Source: Gemmatimonadota bacterium (GTDB taxonomy: Bacteria; Latescibacterota; UBA2968; GCA-2709665). Taken from it: a stretch of DNA of 64,000 nt. The stretch spans positions 147,418 through 211,417 of the forward strand of contig JAPPNU010000044.1 in the NCBI GenBank assembly GCA_028873695.1. The letters are read 5' to 3'. Under the pieces are notes generated by a model that was not told the origin of the DNA, did no database searches, and saw only the letters and a list, made by a program, of their open reading frames with translations. The position numbers were made by a program, and so were the translations under genes. Below are positions 8,124 to 15,962 of this stretch, one piece after another. Every line of letters starts with the position of its first letter. Within the stretch, counting starts at the first letter, position 1.

Positions 8124-8732
8124 GTGACTTTGGAAGTATACACGTTAGAAATAGCCATCATAGCGATGGTCGTAATGGGCGCGGTGATCCTGATTGTGTA
8201 TCTGATGAAGCACCAGATACGCAGGTGCCGATGGTGTATGCGATCGACGACCCCGGTTGAACATCTATCGCAGGGCGAAGGGGAGGAGGTGCGGCGCCTG
8301 ATCCGGGACGAGGGAATGCCCGGGGAACCGGAGAAAAACGAGCTGTGTCCGCATTGCAAGCGAATTTACGACAGCCGCTGGTTCAGCGACGATCGTCCTT
8401 TCCGCATGGACGCGGAGTTGCTCGATCGCAAGTGCGCCTGTGGCTGCGACCTGTCTCGGCCTGCTCTGATCGTCGACACCGACAAGCTGAAAACAGCATT
8501 ACGCGAAATCCGCCCGGAGATTCTGGAGTTTATGGAACGGACGTACGGGAGAGAAGGGCTTCACGAGCGACTATATTCTTCGGTGTCCGATGAACATATC
8601 CTGTTCGTGTGCAGAAACTGTTTTCGGATTTATATGTGGTTGCCCGTGAAGGGCTTTCAGGTCTTCAAATGTGTGTCGTCCGGGCGTGAGAAGTACGAAC
8701 GAGTAGCAGAACGCCGCCAGATGGAGACCTGA
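8124..8732 (+). CDS. Membrane-anchored multi-zinc-ribbon protein, unknown function
   Basis: The 202-residue protein has one N-terminal membrane segment (IAIIAMVVMGAVILIVYLM, residues about 10-28). A cytosolic part follows with four cysteine knuckles: CRWC, CPHC, CACGC and CRNC. The spacing suggests two zinc sites, like treble-clef or zinc-ribbon proteins. The start is uncertain: GTG at 8124 or the ATG at 8166; the first keeps the full membrane segment. I do not recognise the family. It lies 128 bp upstream of the endonuclease-helicase fusion on the same strand, but an ATCCTG-type repeat lies between them, so shared transcription is unsure. Confidence 0.6.
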   Translation: MTLEVYTLEIAIIAMVVMGAVILIVYLMKHQIRRCRWCMRSTTPVEHLSQGEGEEVRRLIRDEGMPGEPEKNELCPHCKRIYDSRWFSDDRPFRMDAELLDRKCACGCDLSRPALIVDTDKLKTALREIRPEILEFMERTYGREGLHERLYSSVSDEHILFVCRNCFRIYMWLPVKGFQVFKCVSSGREKYERVAERRQMET

Positions 8733-8791
8733 CAATACGCGCAAAAGCGACACCCGATCTCGCAGCTTCCACGTTTTTTCGTTTCCGGGTT

Positions 8792-8824
8792 TTTATCCTG
8801 CTCATCCTGTCCATCCATGTAAGT
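8792..8824 (+). repeat. ATCCTG-type repeat, right copy bracketing the accessory island
   Basis: This 33-bp chain of ATCCTG-like units differs at two positions from the reverse complement of 1849-1881. Together they form inverted copies about 6.9 kb apart, enclosing the accessory island from the deoxyribosyltransferase gene to the zinc-ribbon gene. It ends 36 bp before the start of the endonuclease-helicase gene. Confidence 0.75.
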
Positions 8825-8860
8825 CCAGATTCGTGAATTTTTCCGGTTAGAGAGACCACG

Positions 8861-11800
8861 ATGCGCTTTGTTGCGGACGTACACCTGCACTCCCGGTTTT
8901 CCAGGGCGACAAGCCGTGCGCTGAACCCGGAAAACCTATATAAATGGTCCGCGCTCAAGGGCGTGAACGTGGTGGGGACGGGCGATTTCACCCATCCCGA
9001 GTGGATCGAGGAGTTGAAGGACCGCCTGGAGCCCGCGGAGGAGGGGTTGTTCCGGCTCAGGCCCGACCGGCAGGCCGCGGTGGACGAAGAACTCCCGGAG
9101 CGATGCAGGGGAACGGTGCGCTTCGTGCTGTCCACCGAGATCAGCTTGATCTACAAGAAGAACGAGAAGACGCGCAAGGTGCACCACGTCGTTCTGATGC
9201 CCGGTTTCGAAGCCGTGGAGCGGTTGAATGCCCGCCTGGGGGACATCGGCAATCTGAAGTCGGACGGGCGGCCCATCCTGGGACTGGACAGCAGGGACCT
9301 CGTCGAGATCTGCCTCGAAGCGTCGGACAACGTGCTTTTCATTCCGGCGCATATATGGACGCCTCATTTCGCCGTGTTGGGCGCCAGTTCCGGGTTCGAT
9401 ACGCTCGAGGAGTGTTTCGAGGATATGCTGCCCGCGATTTTCGCCGTCGAGACGGGTCTCTCGTCCGATCCGCCGATGAACTGGCGCCTGTCCATGCTGG
9501 ACCGGTATGCGATCGTCTCCAATTCGGATGCGCATTCCCCGCCGAAGCTGGCGAGGGAGGCCACCTGTTTCGATACCGACCTGTCATACGGAGGCATATA
9601 CGACGCGCTGAATACGAGGGATCCGGCACGGTTCCTTGGAACGCTGGAATTCTATCCCGAAGAAGGCAAGTATCACCTTGACGGACATCGGAATTGCGGC
9701 GTCTGCTGGCAGCCGGCCCAATCGCTCGCCGCGGACTGCCTGTGCCCGGAATGCGGCAAGCGGCTGACGGTCGGCGTCCTGCACCGCGTCGAGCAACTGG
9801 CCGACAGGGCGGCAGGTATCAGGCCTCCCGTGGCCCGGCCGTATGAGAATCTGATTCCGCTGACGGAAGTCATCGGTTCCGTATTGGGGGTGGGGCCAAC
9901 CAGCAAACGGGTCCAGGCGGTGTACGAAAGGATGCTTGTAGAATTGGGGCCCGAACTGGCCATTTTGAGGGACGTGTCCCCCGAGGCGATGGCCCGCTGC
10001 GGCGAACCTCTCGTAGCGGAGGGCGTGCGTCGAATGCGGTCGGGAGAGGTTGTAATCGCGGCGGGATACGACGGTGAGTACGGACGGATCCAGGTGTTTT
10101 CCGAGGAAGACCGCGCCCGGTTAAGCCGACAGCCCGCGCTGTTCGATCTCCCGGAAATACCGGAAGCGGCGCCGCCCGCGCCGGCGTTCGAGGCGGCATC
10201 AGCGCACGCAGGTACGCCCGGCGGCAACGGGGAAGCGCCGGCGGTCGCGGTCTCTGCCGGCGAAGTCGGATTGGACGACGCGCAACGGGCGGCCGTGGAC
10301 CGGGAAAGCGGCCCTTCCATCGTGGTGGCCGGTCCGGGCACGGGCAAGACACGGGTATTGACCCATCGGCTGGCGCGGCTGATTGGGGAAGCGGGCGTTC
10401 CGCCGGCGTCGATCCTGGCGGTCACGTTCACGAATAAGGCAGCGGCGGAGATGCGCGAACGCGTTCATGCGCTCTTGCCGGGCGAAGGCACGCTGGACGG
10501 ATTGACACTCGGCACGTTTCACGCCGTGGCGCTGAATCTGATGAAGGACTGCACGTCCGGGGAGTTGCCGCAGATTATCGATGAGGCCGAGTCCACACAA
10601 CTCGTAGCAGAGGTAATCGCGGATGTTGATGCCGGCATGTCCGTGCGCGATGCACGGCTGGCGGTCTCATTCGCCAAGACAAACCCCGACGCGGAGGCGC
10701 CGGACGCGTTGCGCGGCGTCTGGGTAGCGTACAGGGAACGCCTGCGCAAGCTGGGGGTGTGGGACTTTGACGACATTCTGCTGGAACTTCTGGCGATGCT
10801 GCAAAGAGGCGATGCGGCGTCCGAGCGGATCCGAAACCGGTTTTCACACGTACTCGTGGACGAGTTTCAGGACGTGAATGCGGTGCAGTATCAACTGGTC
10901 ACCGCACTTTCCGGCGGCGGAGACGGCCTGTTCGTGATCGGCGATCCGGACCAGGCCATCTACGGATTTCGCGGCGCGAGTCCCGCGTATTTTGAGAAAC
11001 TCCGGGAAGATCTGCCGTCTGCACGGACGATTGTGCTGGACCGGACCTATCGCTCCACTCCGCAGATCACCGGTGCGGCCGTCTCCGTGATAGGGGATGG
11101 TCGTGAGTTGAATGCCGTCCGGGGAGAGGGCGTGACGGCTCGATTGCTTTCCACGTCCGGCGAGACGGCGGAGGGTATCGCGGTGGTCCGGGAGATCAGC
11201 CGGATGATGGGGGGCGCCGATATGCTTCAGGCCGGCGAGATTGCCGGGCGACAGTCGAACAGAGGTGAAGGCGACCGGAGCCTGTCGGATTTTGCCGTGT
11301 TGTTCAGGACCGGCAGGCAGGCTGAGGCGATAGAGCGTTGTTTCATTGAAGAGGGATTGCCGTACCGGGTGGTCGGCCAGAAGGGCTTTCTTTCAGCGGG
11401 GAACGTGCGGCACGCGATCTCCTTTTTCAACTATGCGTTTCGCCCTCCGGGATTCCTGCATTTGTTGCGGGCGCTCGCGGTTCCGAACTTCCATCCCGGA
11501 AACGCGACGCTGAGCCTGCTTCGGCGCGCGGGCGGTGACCCGTCGGGCTGCAATCTTCCGCCGCCCGCTCGCGAGAAAGTCTCGGCGCTGGAGGATGCCG
11601 CCGAGACGTTCAGGGAAATGGCGGTAACGGAATCCGTCGAGTCGCTGGTGAGGACATGGCAGGAAGTCGCCGGGGCGGAAGAGGATGAAGATCTCGCGCG
11701 CCTTGCACGGATGGCCGTCAACTTCGATACCGTCCGCAGGTTCCTTGATACGCTGGTACTTGGCGCTGACGCCGACTATGTTCGCGTTGGCGGCGTCGCG

Positions 11801-12130
11801 CGGCCGCGTGCGGAAGCGGTAACGCTGTCAACCCTGCACGCGTCGAAGGGCCTGGAGTTTCCCGTCGTGTTCATCTGTGGCGTGGAGGAGGGCCTGATTC
11901 CGCACGAAAACGGGGACGAGCAGGAAGAACGGCGGCTGTTGTTCGTGGGTCTGACCCGGGCCATGGATGAAGCCGTCATGCTCTGTGCCCGAAGCAGGAC
12001 GCGTTTCGGCGAACGGGTGCGTCCGCAGCCGTCGCGGTTCCTGGAAGATATTCCCGCCGAATACATCAAACGGGAGCGTCTGTCCCCGGAACGGCGCGTC
12101 AGGCAGGCGGACCAGCTGTCTCTGTTCTGA
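8861..12130 (+). CDS. Endonuclease Q (PHP)-UvrD/Rep helicase fusion
   Basis: The 1089-residue protein joins two repair enzymes. Residues 1-about 400 form a PHP nuclease of the endonuclease Q family: VADVHLHSRFS, TGDFTHPEW, FIPAHIWTPH and SNSDAHSP supply the metal ligands. A zinc site follows (CGVCWQP...CLCPECGKR). Characterised endonuclease Q enzymes cut 5' of deaminated bases such as uracil and hypoxanthine. After a Pro/Ala-rich linker (about 430-475) comes a full superfamily 1 helicase: Walker A AGPGTGKTR near 490, VDEFQDVNAVQYQ, GDPDQAIYGFRG, LDRTYRST, TLHASKGLEFPVV and LLFVGLTRAMDEA. The protein ends in QADQLSLF, the textbook bacterial beta-clamp-binding motif QLSLF; a similar QPALFDLP occurs at the end of the nuclease half. 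It probably cuts damaged DNA and unwinds from the nick at the replication clamp. Confidence 0.9.
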   Translation: MRFVADVHLHSRFSRATSRALNPENLYKWSALKGVNVVGTGDFTHPEWIEELKDRLEPAEEGLFRLRPDRQAAVDEELPERCRGTVRFVLSTEISLIYKKNEKTRKVHHVVLMPGFEAVERLNARLGDIGNLKSDGRPILGLDSRDLVEICLEASDNVLFIPAHIWTPHFAVLGASSGFDTLEECFEDMLPAIFAVETGLSSDPPMNWRLSMLDRYAIVSNSDAHSPPKLAREATCFDTDLSYGGIYDALNTRDPARFLGTLEFYPEEGKYHLDGHRNCGVCWQPAQSLAADCLCPECGKRLTVGVLHRVEQLADRAAGIRPPVARPYENLIPLTEVIGSVLGVGPTSKRVQAVYERMLVELGPELAILRDVSPEAMARCGEPLVAEGVRRMRSGEVVIAAGYDGEYGRIQVFSEEDRARLSRQPALFDLPEIPEAAPPAPAFEAASAHAGTPGGNGEAPAVAVSAGEVGLDDAQRAAVDRESGPSIVVAGPGTGKTRVLTHRLARLIGEAGVPPASILAVTFTNKAAAEMRERVHALLPGEGTLDGLTLGTFHAVALNLMKDCTSGELPQIIDEAESTQLVAEVIADVDAGMSVRDARLAVSFAKTNPDAEAPDALRGVWVAYRERLRKLGVWDFDDILLELLAMLQRGDAASERIRNRFSHVLVDEFQDVNAVQYQLVTALSGGGDGLFVIGDPDQAIYGFRGASPAYFEKLREDLPSARTIVLDRTYRSTPQITGAAVSVIGDGRELNAVRGEGVTARLLSTSGETAEGIAVVREISRMMGGADMLQAGEIAGRQSNRGEGDRSLSDFAVLFRTGRQAEAIERCFIEEGLPYRVVGQKGFLSAGNVRHAISFFNYAFRPPGFLHLLRALAVPNFHPGNATLSLLRRAGGDPSGCNLPPPAREKVSALEDAAETFREMAVTESVESLVRTWQEVAGAEEDEDLARLARMAVNFDTVRRFLDTLVLGADADYVRVGGVARPRAEAVTLSTLHASKGLEFPVVFICGVEEGLIPHENGDEQEERRLLFVGLTRAMDEAVMLCARSRTRFGERVRPQPSRFLEDIPAEYIKRERLSPERRVRQADQLSLF

Positions 12131-12147
12131 TCGCGGTTGATGCCTGT

Positions 12148-13638
12148 TCAGGGGACGCCCGTCCCGGCCACCGACAGTTGCCGAAACCGTGCGTATGCGT
12201 CTTCCCATGCGTCGCCGCCTGCCGGTTCAAAGGGCACAATCACCGTGGAATTGCGAACCACTTCGCGGATACCGGCAAGGGAGTCGATTTCGCCACGCGC
12301 GTACACCTGCATGAGGACGTTTCCCAGGGCGGTGGCCTCCGCGGGACCGGCGACAACCGGCCTCCCGGCGGCATCGGCGGTGAACTGGTTTAACAGTGCG
12401 TTGTGTATCCCCCCGCCCACGACGTGAATGGTGTGCAGTTTTCGGTCCAGGACAGACTCGAGATCTTCCAGAACGCATCGGCACTTGAGGGCGAGGCTCT
12501 CCAGGGCGCAACGGATGACGGCGCCTTCGGTGGCGGGCACGGTTTGCCCCGTACGTTTGCAGTACGTACGGATGCGGGCCGGCATATCCCCGGGCTCCAG
12601 GAAATCCGGATGGTCGGGATCGATGAACGACGTCAATGGGGGGGCCGATTCAGCCAATCTGACGAGTTCGGCGAAGGAATACGCGTGCCCCCGGTTTTCC
12701 CAGATGCGTCGGCATTCCTGGACGATCCAGAGCCCCGTTATGTTCTTGAGGAAACGGTAGGTGCCGCAGACCCCGCCCTCGTTTGTAAAGTTGTGGCGAA
12801 GGGCGGCGGGCGTGACCGCGGGTTCCGGCAGTTCCGCGCCGAGCAACGCCCACGTGCCTGAGCTGATATAGGCCGCATTCACGTCGGAAAACGGTACGGC
12901 CGCCACAGCCGATCCGGTGTCATGGCAGGCCGGCGCGATCACGTCGCCCGACCGGATGCCGGCATCCGCGGCAATCCCCGGACGAAGCGGACCCAGCGGC
13001 GTCCCAGGCGGGACGATTTCCGGTAGCATGTCAACCGGGATCTCCAGGCGGTCCAGCAGGTCGGTCGCCCATCCTCCCGTCCTCGGGTTGTAGAACTGGG
13101 TCGTGGTGGCGTTCGAAAACTCGCACGCTTTGCGCCCCGTCAGCCAGAAATTGAACAGGTCCGGCATCATCAGGAATGTACGTGCCATGCGCAGGCGCTG
13201 CGGGTTCTTTTCCGCCATGGAAAGGAGCTGATAGAGTGTGTTGATCTCCAGAAACTGCAGTCCGGTCTGCTCGAAAATCTCTTCCCTGGATACCCGGCTG
13301 AGTGCCTTCTCCAACATGCCGTGGACGCGCGGGTCACGGTAACAGTGTGGATTGCCCAGAAGCTCATCGGTGTCGTCCAGGAGTGCGAAATCCACCCCCC
13401 ATGTGTCGATTCCGATGCCCGCCAGTTCCGGACCGGAGATCCGGGCGCATATACGAAGTCCCGCGAGCATATCGTCGTAGAGCCTCAGCGCGTCCCAGTA
13501 CAGACCGCCCGACACGGATATGGGGCCGTTGGCGAAGCGATGGATTTCTTCGAGTTCGACTGTGCGTCCGTCGAAACGGCCGATAACGGCCCGGCCGCTG
13601 GACGCGCCGAGATCGAAGGTCAGATAGGTCTGCGGCAT
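12148..13638 (-). CDS. rhaB: Rhamnulokinase
   Basis: The 496-residue protein is an FGGY-type sugar kinase with the rhamnulokinase pattern: FDLGASSGRAVIGRFDG at the start, GIGIDTWGVDFALLD, CYRDPRV, HDTGSAVAAVPF and YISSGTWALLG. It should phosphorylate L-rhamnulose, the second step of L-rhamnose use. No rhamnose isomerase or aldolase gene is in view, so the rest of the pathway must lie elsewhere. The gene converges on the endonuclease-helicase gene with 17 bp between stops. A good promoter lies at 13686-13714 on the minus strand, about 40 bp before the start codon. Confidence 0.9.
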   Translation of the reverse strand: MPQTYLTFDLGASSGRAVIGRFDGRTVELEEIHRFANGPISVSGGLYWDALRLYDDMLAGLRICARISGPELAGIGIDTWGVDFALLDDTDELLGNPHCYRDPRVHGMLEKALSRVSREEIFEQTGLQFLEINTLYQLLSMAEKNPQRLRMARTFLMMPDLFNFWLTGRKACEFSNATTTQFYNPRTGGWATDLLDRLEIPVDMLPEIVPPGTPLGPLRPGIAADAGIRSGDVIAPACHDTGSAVAAVPFSDVNAAYISSGTWALLGAELPEPAVTPAALRHNFTNEGGVCGTYRFLKNITGLWIVQECRRIWENRGHAYSFAELVRLAESAPPLTSFIDPDHPDFLEPGDMPARIRTYCKRTGQTVPATEGAVIRCALESLALKCRCVLEDLESVLDRKLHTIHVVGGGIHNALLNQFTADAAGRPVVAGPAEATALGNVLMQVYARGEIDSLAGIREVVRNSTVIVPFEPAGGDAWEDAYARFRQLSVAGTGVP

Positions 13639-13685
13639 CGCGGCTCCTTCCGAATTGCCGGTTGTGCAGGGTTCGTTCGTTTGCG

Positions 13686-13714
13686 ATATTATGCGATGCG
13701 GCGTGGGGTGTCAA
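13686..13714 (-). promoter_or_regulatory. Promoter of the rhamnulokinase gene
   Basis: On the minus strand TTGACA (13714-13709) and TAATAT (13691-13686) are 17 bp apart. Initiation would fall near 13679, about 40 bases before the start codon at 13638. The -35 box is perfect and the -10 box matches four of six. Confidence 0.6.
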
Positions 13715-13803
13715 GTGTTTCGTCGCAGCGGAAGCACGCGCCGCCGCCGAAACCGCGATGCGTCGTGCGCGACGTACATCAGTCCGACCGCGAGAGGGTG
13801 TGA

Positions 13804-14928
13804 ATGCCGGAAAAGCCGACGGTGGCGCACTGCGCGAATCCGTTTCTGACCCTGACCATGGTCTGGTGTTACGACCAGATACGCGCCTTAAGCCGATATC
13901 GGCCGGTTGTGTTGACGCAGGCGCGGCAGAATGAGCGCGTGTTTCCGGTCGAGACGCTCTATTCCAGCGAAGACCTGTCCAGCCTGCGCCGTTCCGCCTA
14001 CCGGGTAACCCGAAAGATCCGGGGAACGTACGCAGGATACGGGGGGATTCTCCGGGAGGAACGCGCCGCGGTCATCCATGCCCATTTCGGGCAGGAGGGC
14101 TATTTCTGTCTGGAGGCGCGCCGCAGCGCCGGGGTTCCGATGGTCACCACCTTCTATGGGATGGATGCTTCGGCACTGCCCCGAAAGCGGCTGTGGAGAC
14201 GCCGGTTTCAGCGGCTGTTCCGCGAGGGAGAGCTCTTTCTGGTCGAAGGTCCGCGAATGGGCGAATCGCTTGTCGCCATCGGTTGCGCCTATGAGAAGGT
14301 GCATGTTCACCGGCTGGGCGTCGATCTCGAAAAGATTCGCCAGGCGCGGCCGGACGCCAGACGGGAAGGCGTCGTATTGATGTATGCCAATTTCCGCGAG
14401 AAGAAGGGACACGTTTACGGGCTGCGGGCCTGCCGGAAGTTAATCGGGTCGCATCCCGGCCTCACGGTGCGTATTATAGGCGATGGAGAACTGCGTGCGG
14501 AAGTGGAACGCGAGATCCGGCGCCTCGGTATCGAAGACCATGTGGAACTGCTGGGGGTGTTGCCTCACGCGACCTGCCTGGAGGAACTCGGAAGGGCTTC
14601 CGTGTTGTTGTATCCGAGCGTGACGGCCGCCGACGGCGACACCGAAGGCGGGGCGCCGGTGGCGTTGATTGAGGCCATGGCTTCGGGGTTGGCTATTGTG
14701 TCCTCGCTGCACGCGGACATACCCACGGTGGCGCCCGACCGGCGGTGCGCGCTGTTGTTCCCCGAGCGGAACGTGGACGGACTGGCCGAGGGCGTGGATG
14801 CGCTGCTTCGGTCCAGCCGGTTACGGGAGGAAATGGGCAATGCGGGCAGGGCCCACGTCGAAGACGCCCACGATATGCGGAAACAGGGGGGGCGGCTGGA
14901 AACGTTGTACGACCGGGTGAGGGCCTGA
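13804..14928 (+). CDS. Glycosyltransferase family 4
   Basis: The 374-residue protein has the two Rossmann halves of GT-B glycosyltransferases. In the N-terminal half, VIHAHFGQEGYFCLEARR and TTFYGMDAS resemble WcaL/exopolysaccharide transferases. The C-terminal half has LMYANFREKKGHVYGLRA, VRIIGDGELRAEVE and the family 4 pattern GGAPVALIEAMASGLAIVSS, where the first Glu contacts the sugar nucleotide. It probably adds a sugar to a surface glycan or lipid carrier at the inner membrane. It stands alone, divergent from rhamnulokinase, so no cluster informs the substrate. The start at 13804 is an ATG. Confidence 0.85.
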   Translation: MPEKPTVAHCANPFLTLTMVWCYDQIRALSRYRPVVLTQARQNERVFPVETLYSSEDLSSLRRSAYRVTRKIRGTYAGYGGILREERAAVIHAHFGQEGYFCLEARRSAGVPMVTTFYGMDASALPRKRLWRRRFQRLFREGELFLVEGPRMGESLVAIGCAYEKVHVHRLGVDLEKIRQARPDARREGVVLMYANFREKKGHVYGLRACRKLIGSHPGLTVRIIGDGELRAEVEREIRRLGIEDHVELLGVLPHATCLEELGRASVLLYPSVTAADGDTEGGAPVALIEAMASGLAIVSSLHADIPTVAPDRRCALLFPERNVDGLAEGVDALLRSSRLREEMGNAGRAHVEDAHDMRKQGGRLETLYDRVRA

Positions 14929-14973
14929 TACGGACCCGGGCGAAACGAGGCAACGCTCCCTTGGCGACCCGTG

Positions 14974-15002
14974 TTGACATTCGACCGGATCGCACTTATT
15001 TT
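14974..15002 (+). promoter_or_regulatory. Promoter upstream of the first PhyH gene
   Basis: TTGACA at 14974-14979 and TATTTT at 14997-15002 are 17 bp apart, the same layout as the two tRNA promoters at 54748 and 54945. The transcript would start near 15008 and carry a leader of about 75 bases that begins with the repeat at 15003-15040. Confidence 0.65.
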
Positions 15003-15040
15003 GCAGCCGCGCGAAGACTGCTGGGAATATTAACACAGCT
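15003..15040 (+). repeat. Leader repeat, copy A (other copy at 46275)
   Basis: This 38-bp stretch starts GCAGCCGCGCGAAGAC and matches 46275-46312 at about 32 of 38 positions. Both copies face the same way and lie upstream of a Fe(II)/2OG-oxygenase gene. Here it would form the start of the mRNA leader. CAGC and GCTG within it could pair into a small hairpin. Confidence 0.55.
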
Positions 15041-15081
15041 TCTTGAGTCAAGGGATGCCGATGCGCACGTGGAGTCCCGCT

Positions 15082-15930
15082 ATGGAAGTTTCGCAGACGC
15101 AGGTCGAGTCGTACAATGAACAGGGATACCTGGTTGTCGAAGGGCTGCTGAACGACGAGGACGTCAAGGCCATTCGTGCGGATGCCGTAAAGCTCTGTCG
15201 CGGCGTCTATAAGAGCAAGAATCTTAAGCCGGTCCCGAACGAGACGTCCGACGATGCCGCGCTTTCTCAGTATCTGTGCATCCATCAGCCGCACCACATC
15301 AGTACGTTCATGCTCGATGCCCTCACGCACCACGGCGTTTCGAGAGTACTTTCCCGTCTGGTGGCGCCGGACGTGAAGTGCATGCAATCGATGCTGTTCA
15401 TCAAGCCGCCGAAGTTCCCGGGGCAAGCCTGGCATCAGGACGAGGTCTATATTCCCACGCGGGACCGCAGCCTCACAGGCGCGTGGTACGCCCTGGACGA
15501 CGTGACGGTGGAGAACGGCAGTATGTGGGTGTTGCCGGGTTCCCACCGGAATGGCTATCTGTATCCCCAGCGCGCGCACGATCGCCCCGATGAATTCGAT
15601 CTTGCGCAGGAGTCCTACGGATTCGACGACAGCGGCGAGATACCTGTGGAGTGTCGCGCCGGCGCGGTGGTTTTCTTCAACGGATACCTGTTACACCGGT
15701 CCCGCAAGAACCGGTCGGACCGTTTTCGGCGGGTGCTGGTGAATCACTACATGAACGCCTACTCGTTGTTGCCCTGGCATCGCCCGCCCGAAGACGGCAG
15801 GATGGCGCTTGCCGACTACCGCGGCATTGTGATGGTGGCAGGAGAAGACCCGTACGCGTGGAAAGGAACGGTTGCAGGCGGTGACGCGCACGTCCGCACG
15901 TTCGATCCCGCCGCATTGGAGACGGATTAG
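15082..15930 (+). CDS. Phytanoyl-CoA dioxygenase family protein (PhyH 1)
   Basis: About 282 residues of a non-haem Fe(II)/2-oxoglutarate oxygenase. The iron triad is visible as H-x-D in AWHQDEVYIPTRD and the later His in NGYLLHRSRKNRS; the Arg in that last motif would hold 2-oxoglutarate. NGSMWVLPGSHRNG is the usual strand between them. The enzyme hydroxylates or otherwise oxidises an unknown organic substrate in the cytoplasm. The ATG at 15082 (MEVSQTQVESYNEQGY) has GGAG seven bases upstream and gives the usual family start; upstream starts at 15055 and 15061 remain possible. A strong promoter lies at 14974-15002. Confidence 0.85.
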   Translation: MEVSQTQVESYNEQGYLVVEGLLNDEDVKAIRADAVKLCRGVYKSKNLKPVPNETSDDAALSQYLCIHQPHHISTFMLDALTHHGVSRVLSRLVAPDVKCMQSMLFIKPPKFPGQAWHQDEVYIPTRDRSLTGAWYALDDVTVENGSMWVLPGSHRNGYLYPQRAHDRPDEFDLAQESYGFDDSGEIPVECRAGAVVFFNGYLLHRSRKNRSDRFRRVLVNHYMNAYSLLPWHRPPEDGRMALADYRGIVMVAGEDPYAWKGTVAGGDAHVRTFDPAALETD

Positions 15931-15962
15931 CAGCGCGTTACCGCAAATCTGATGATTAGCCA

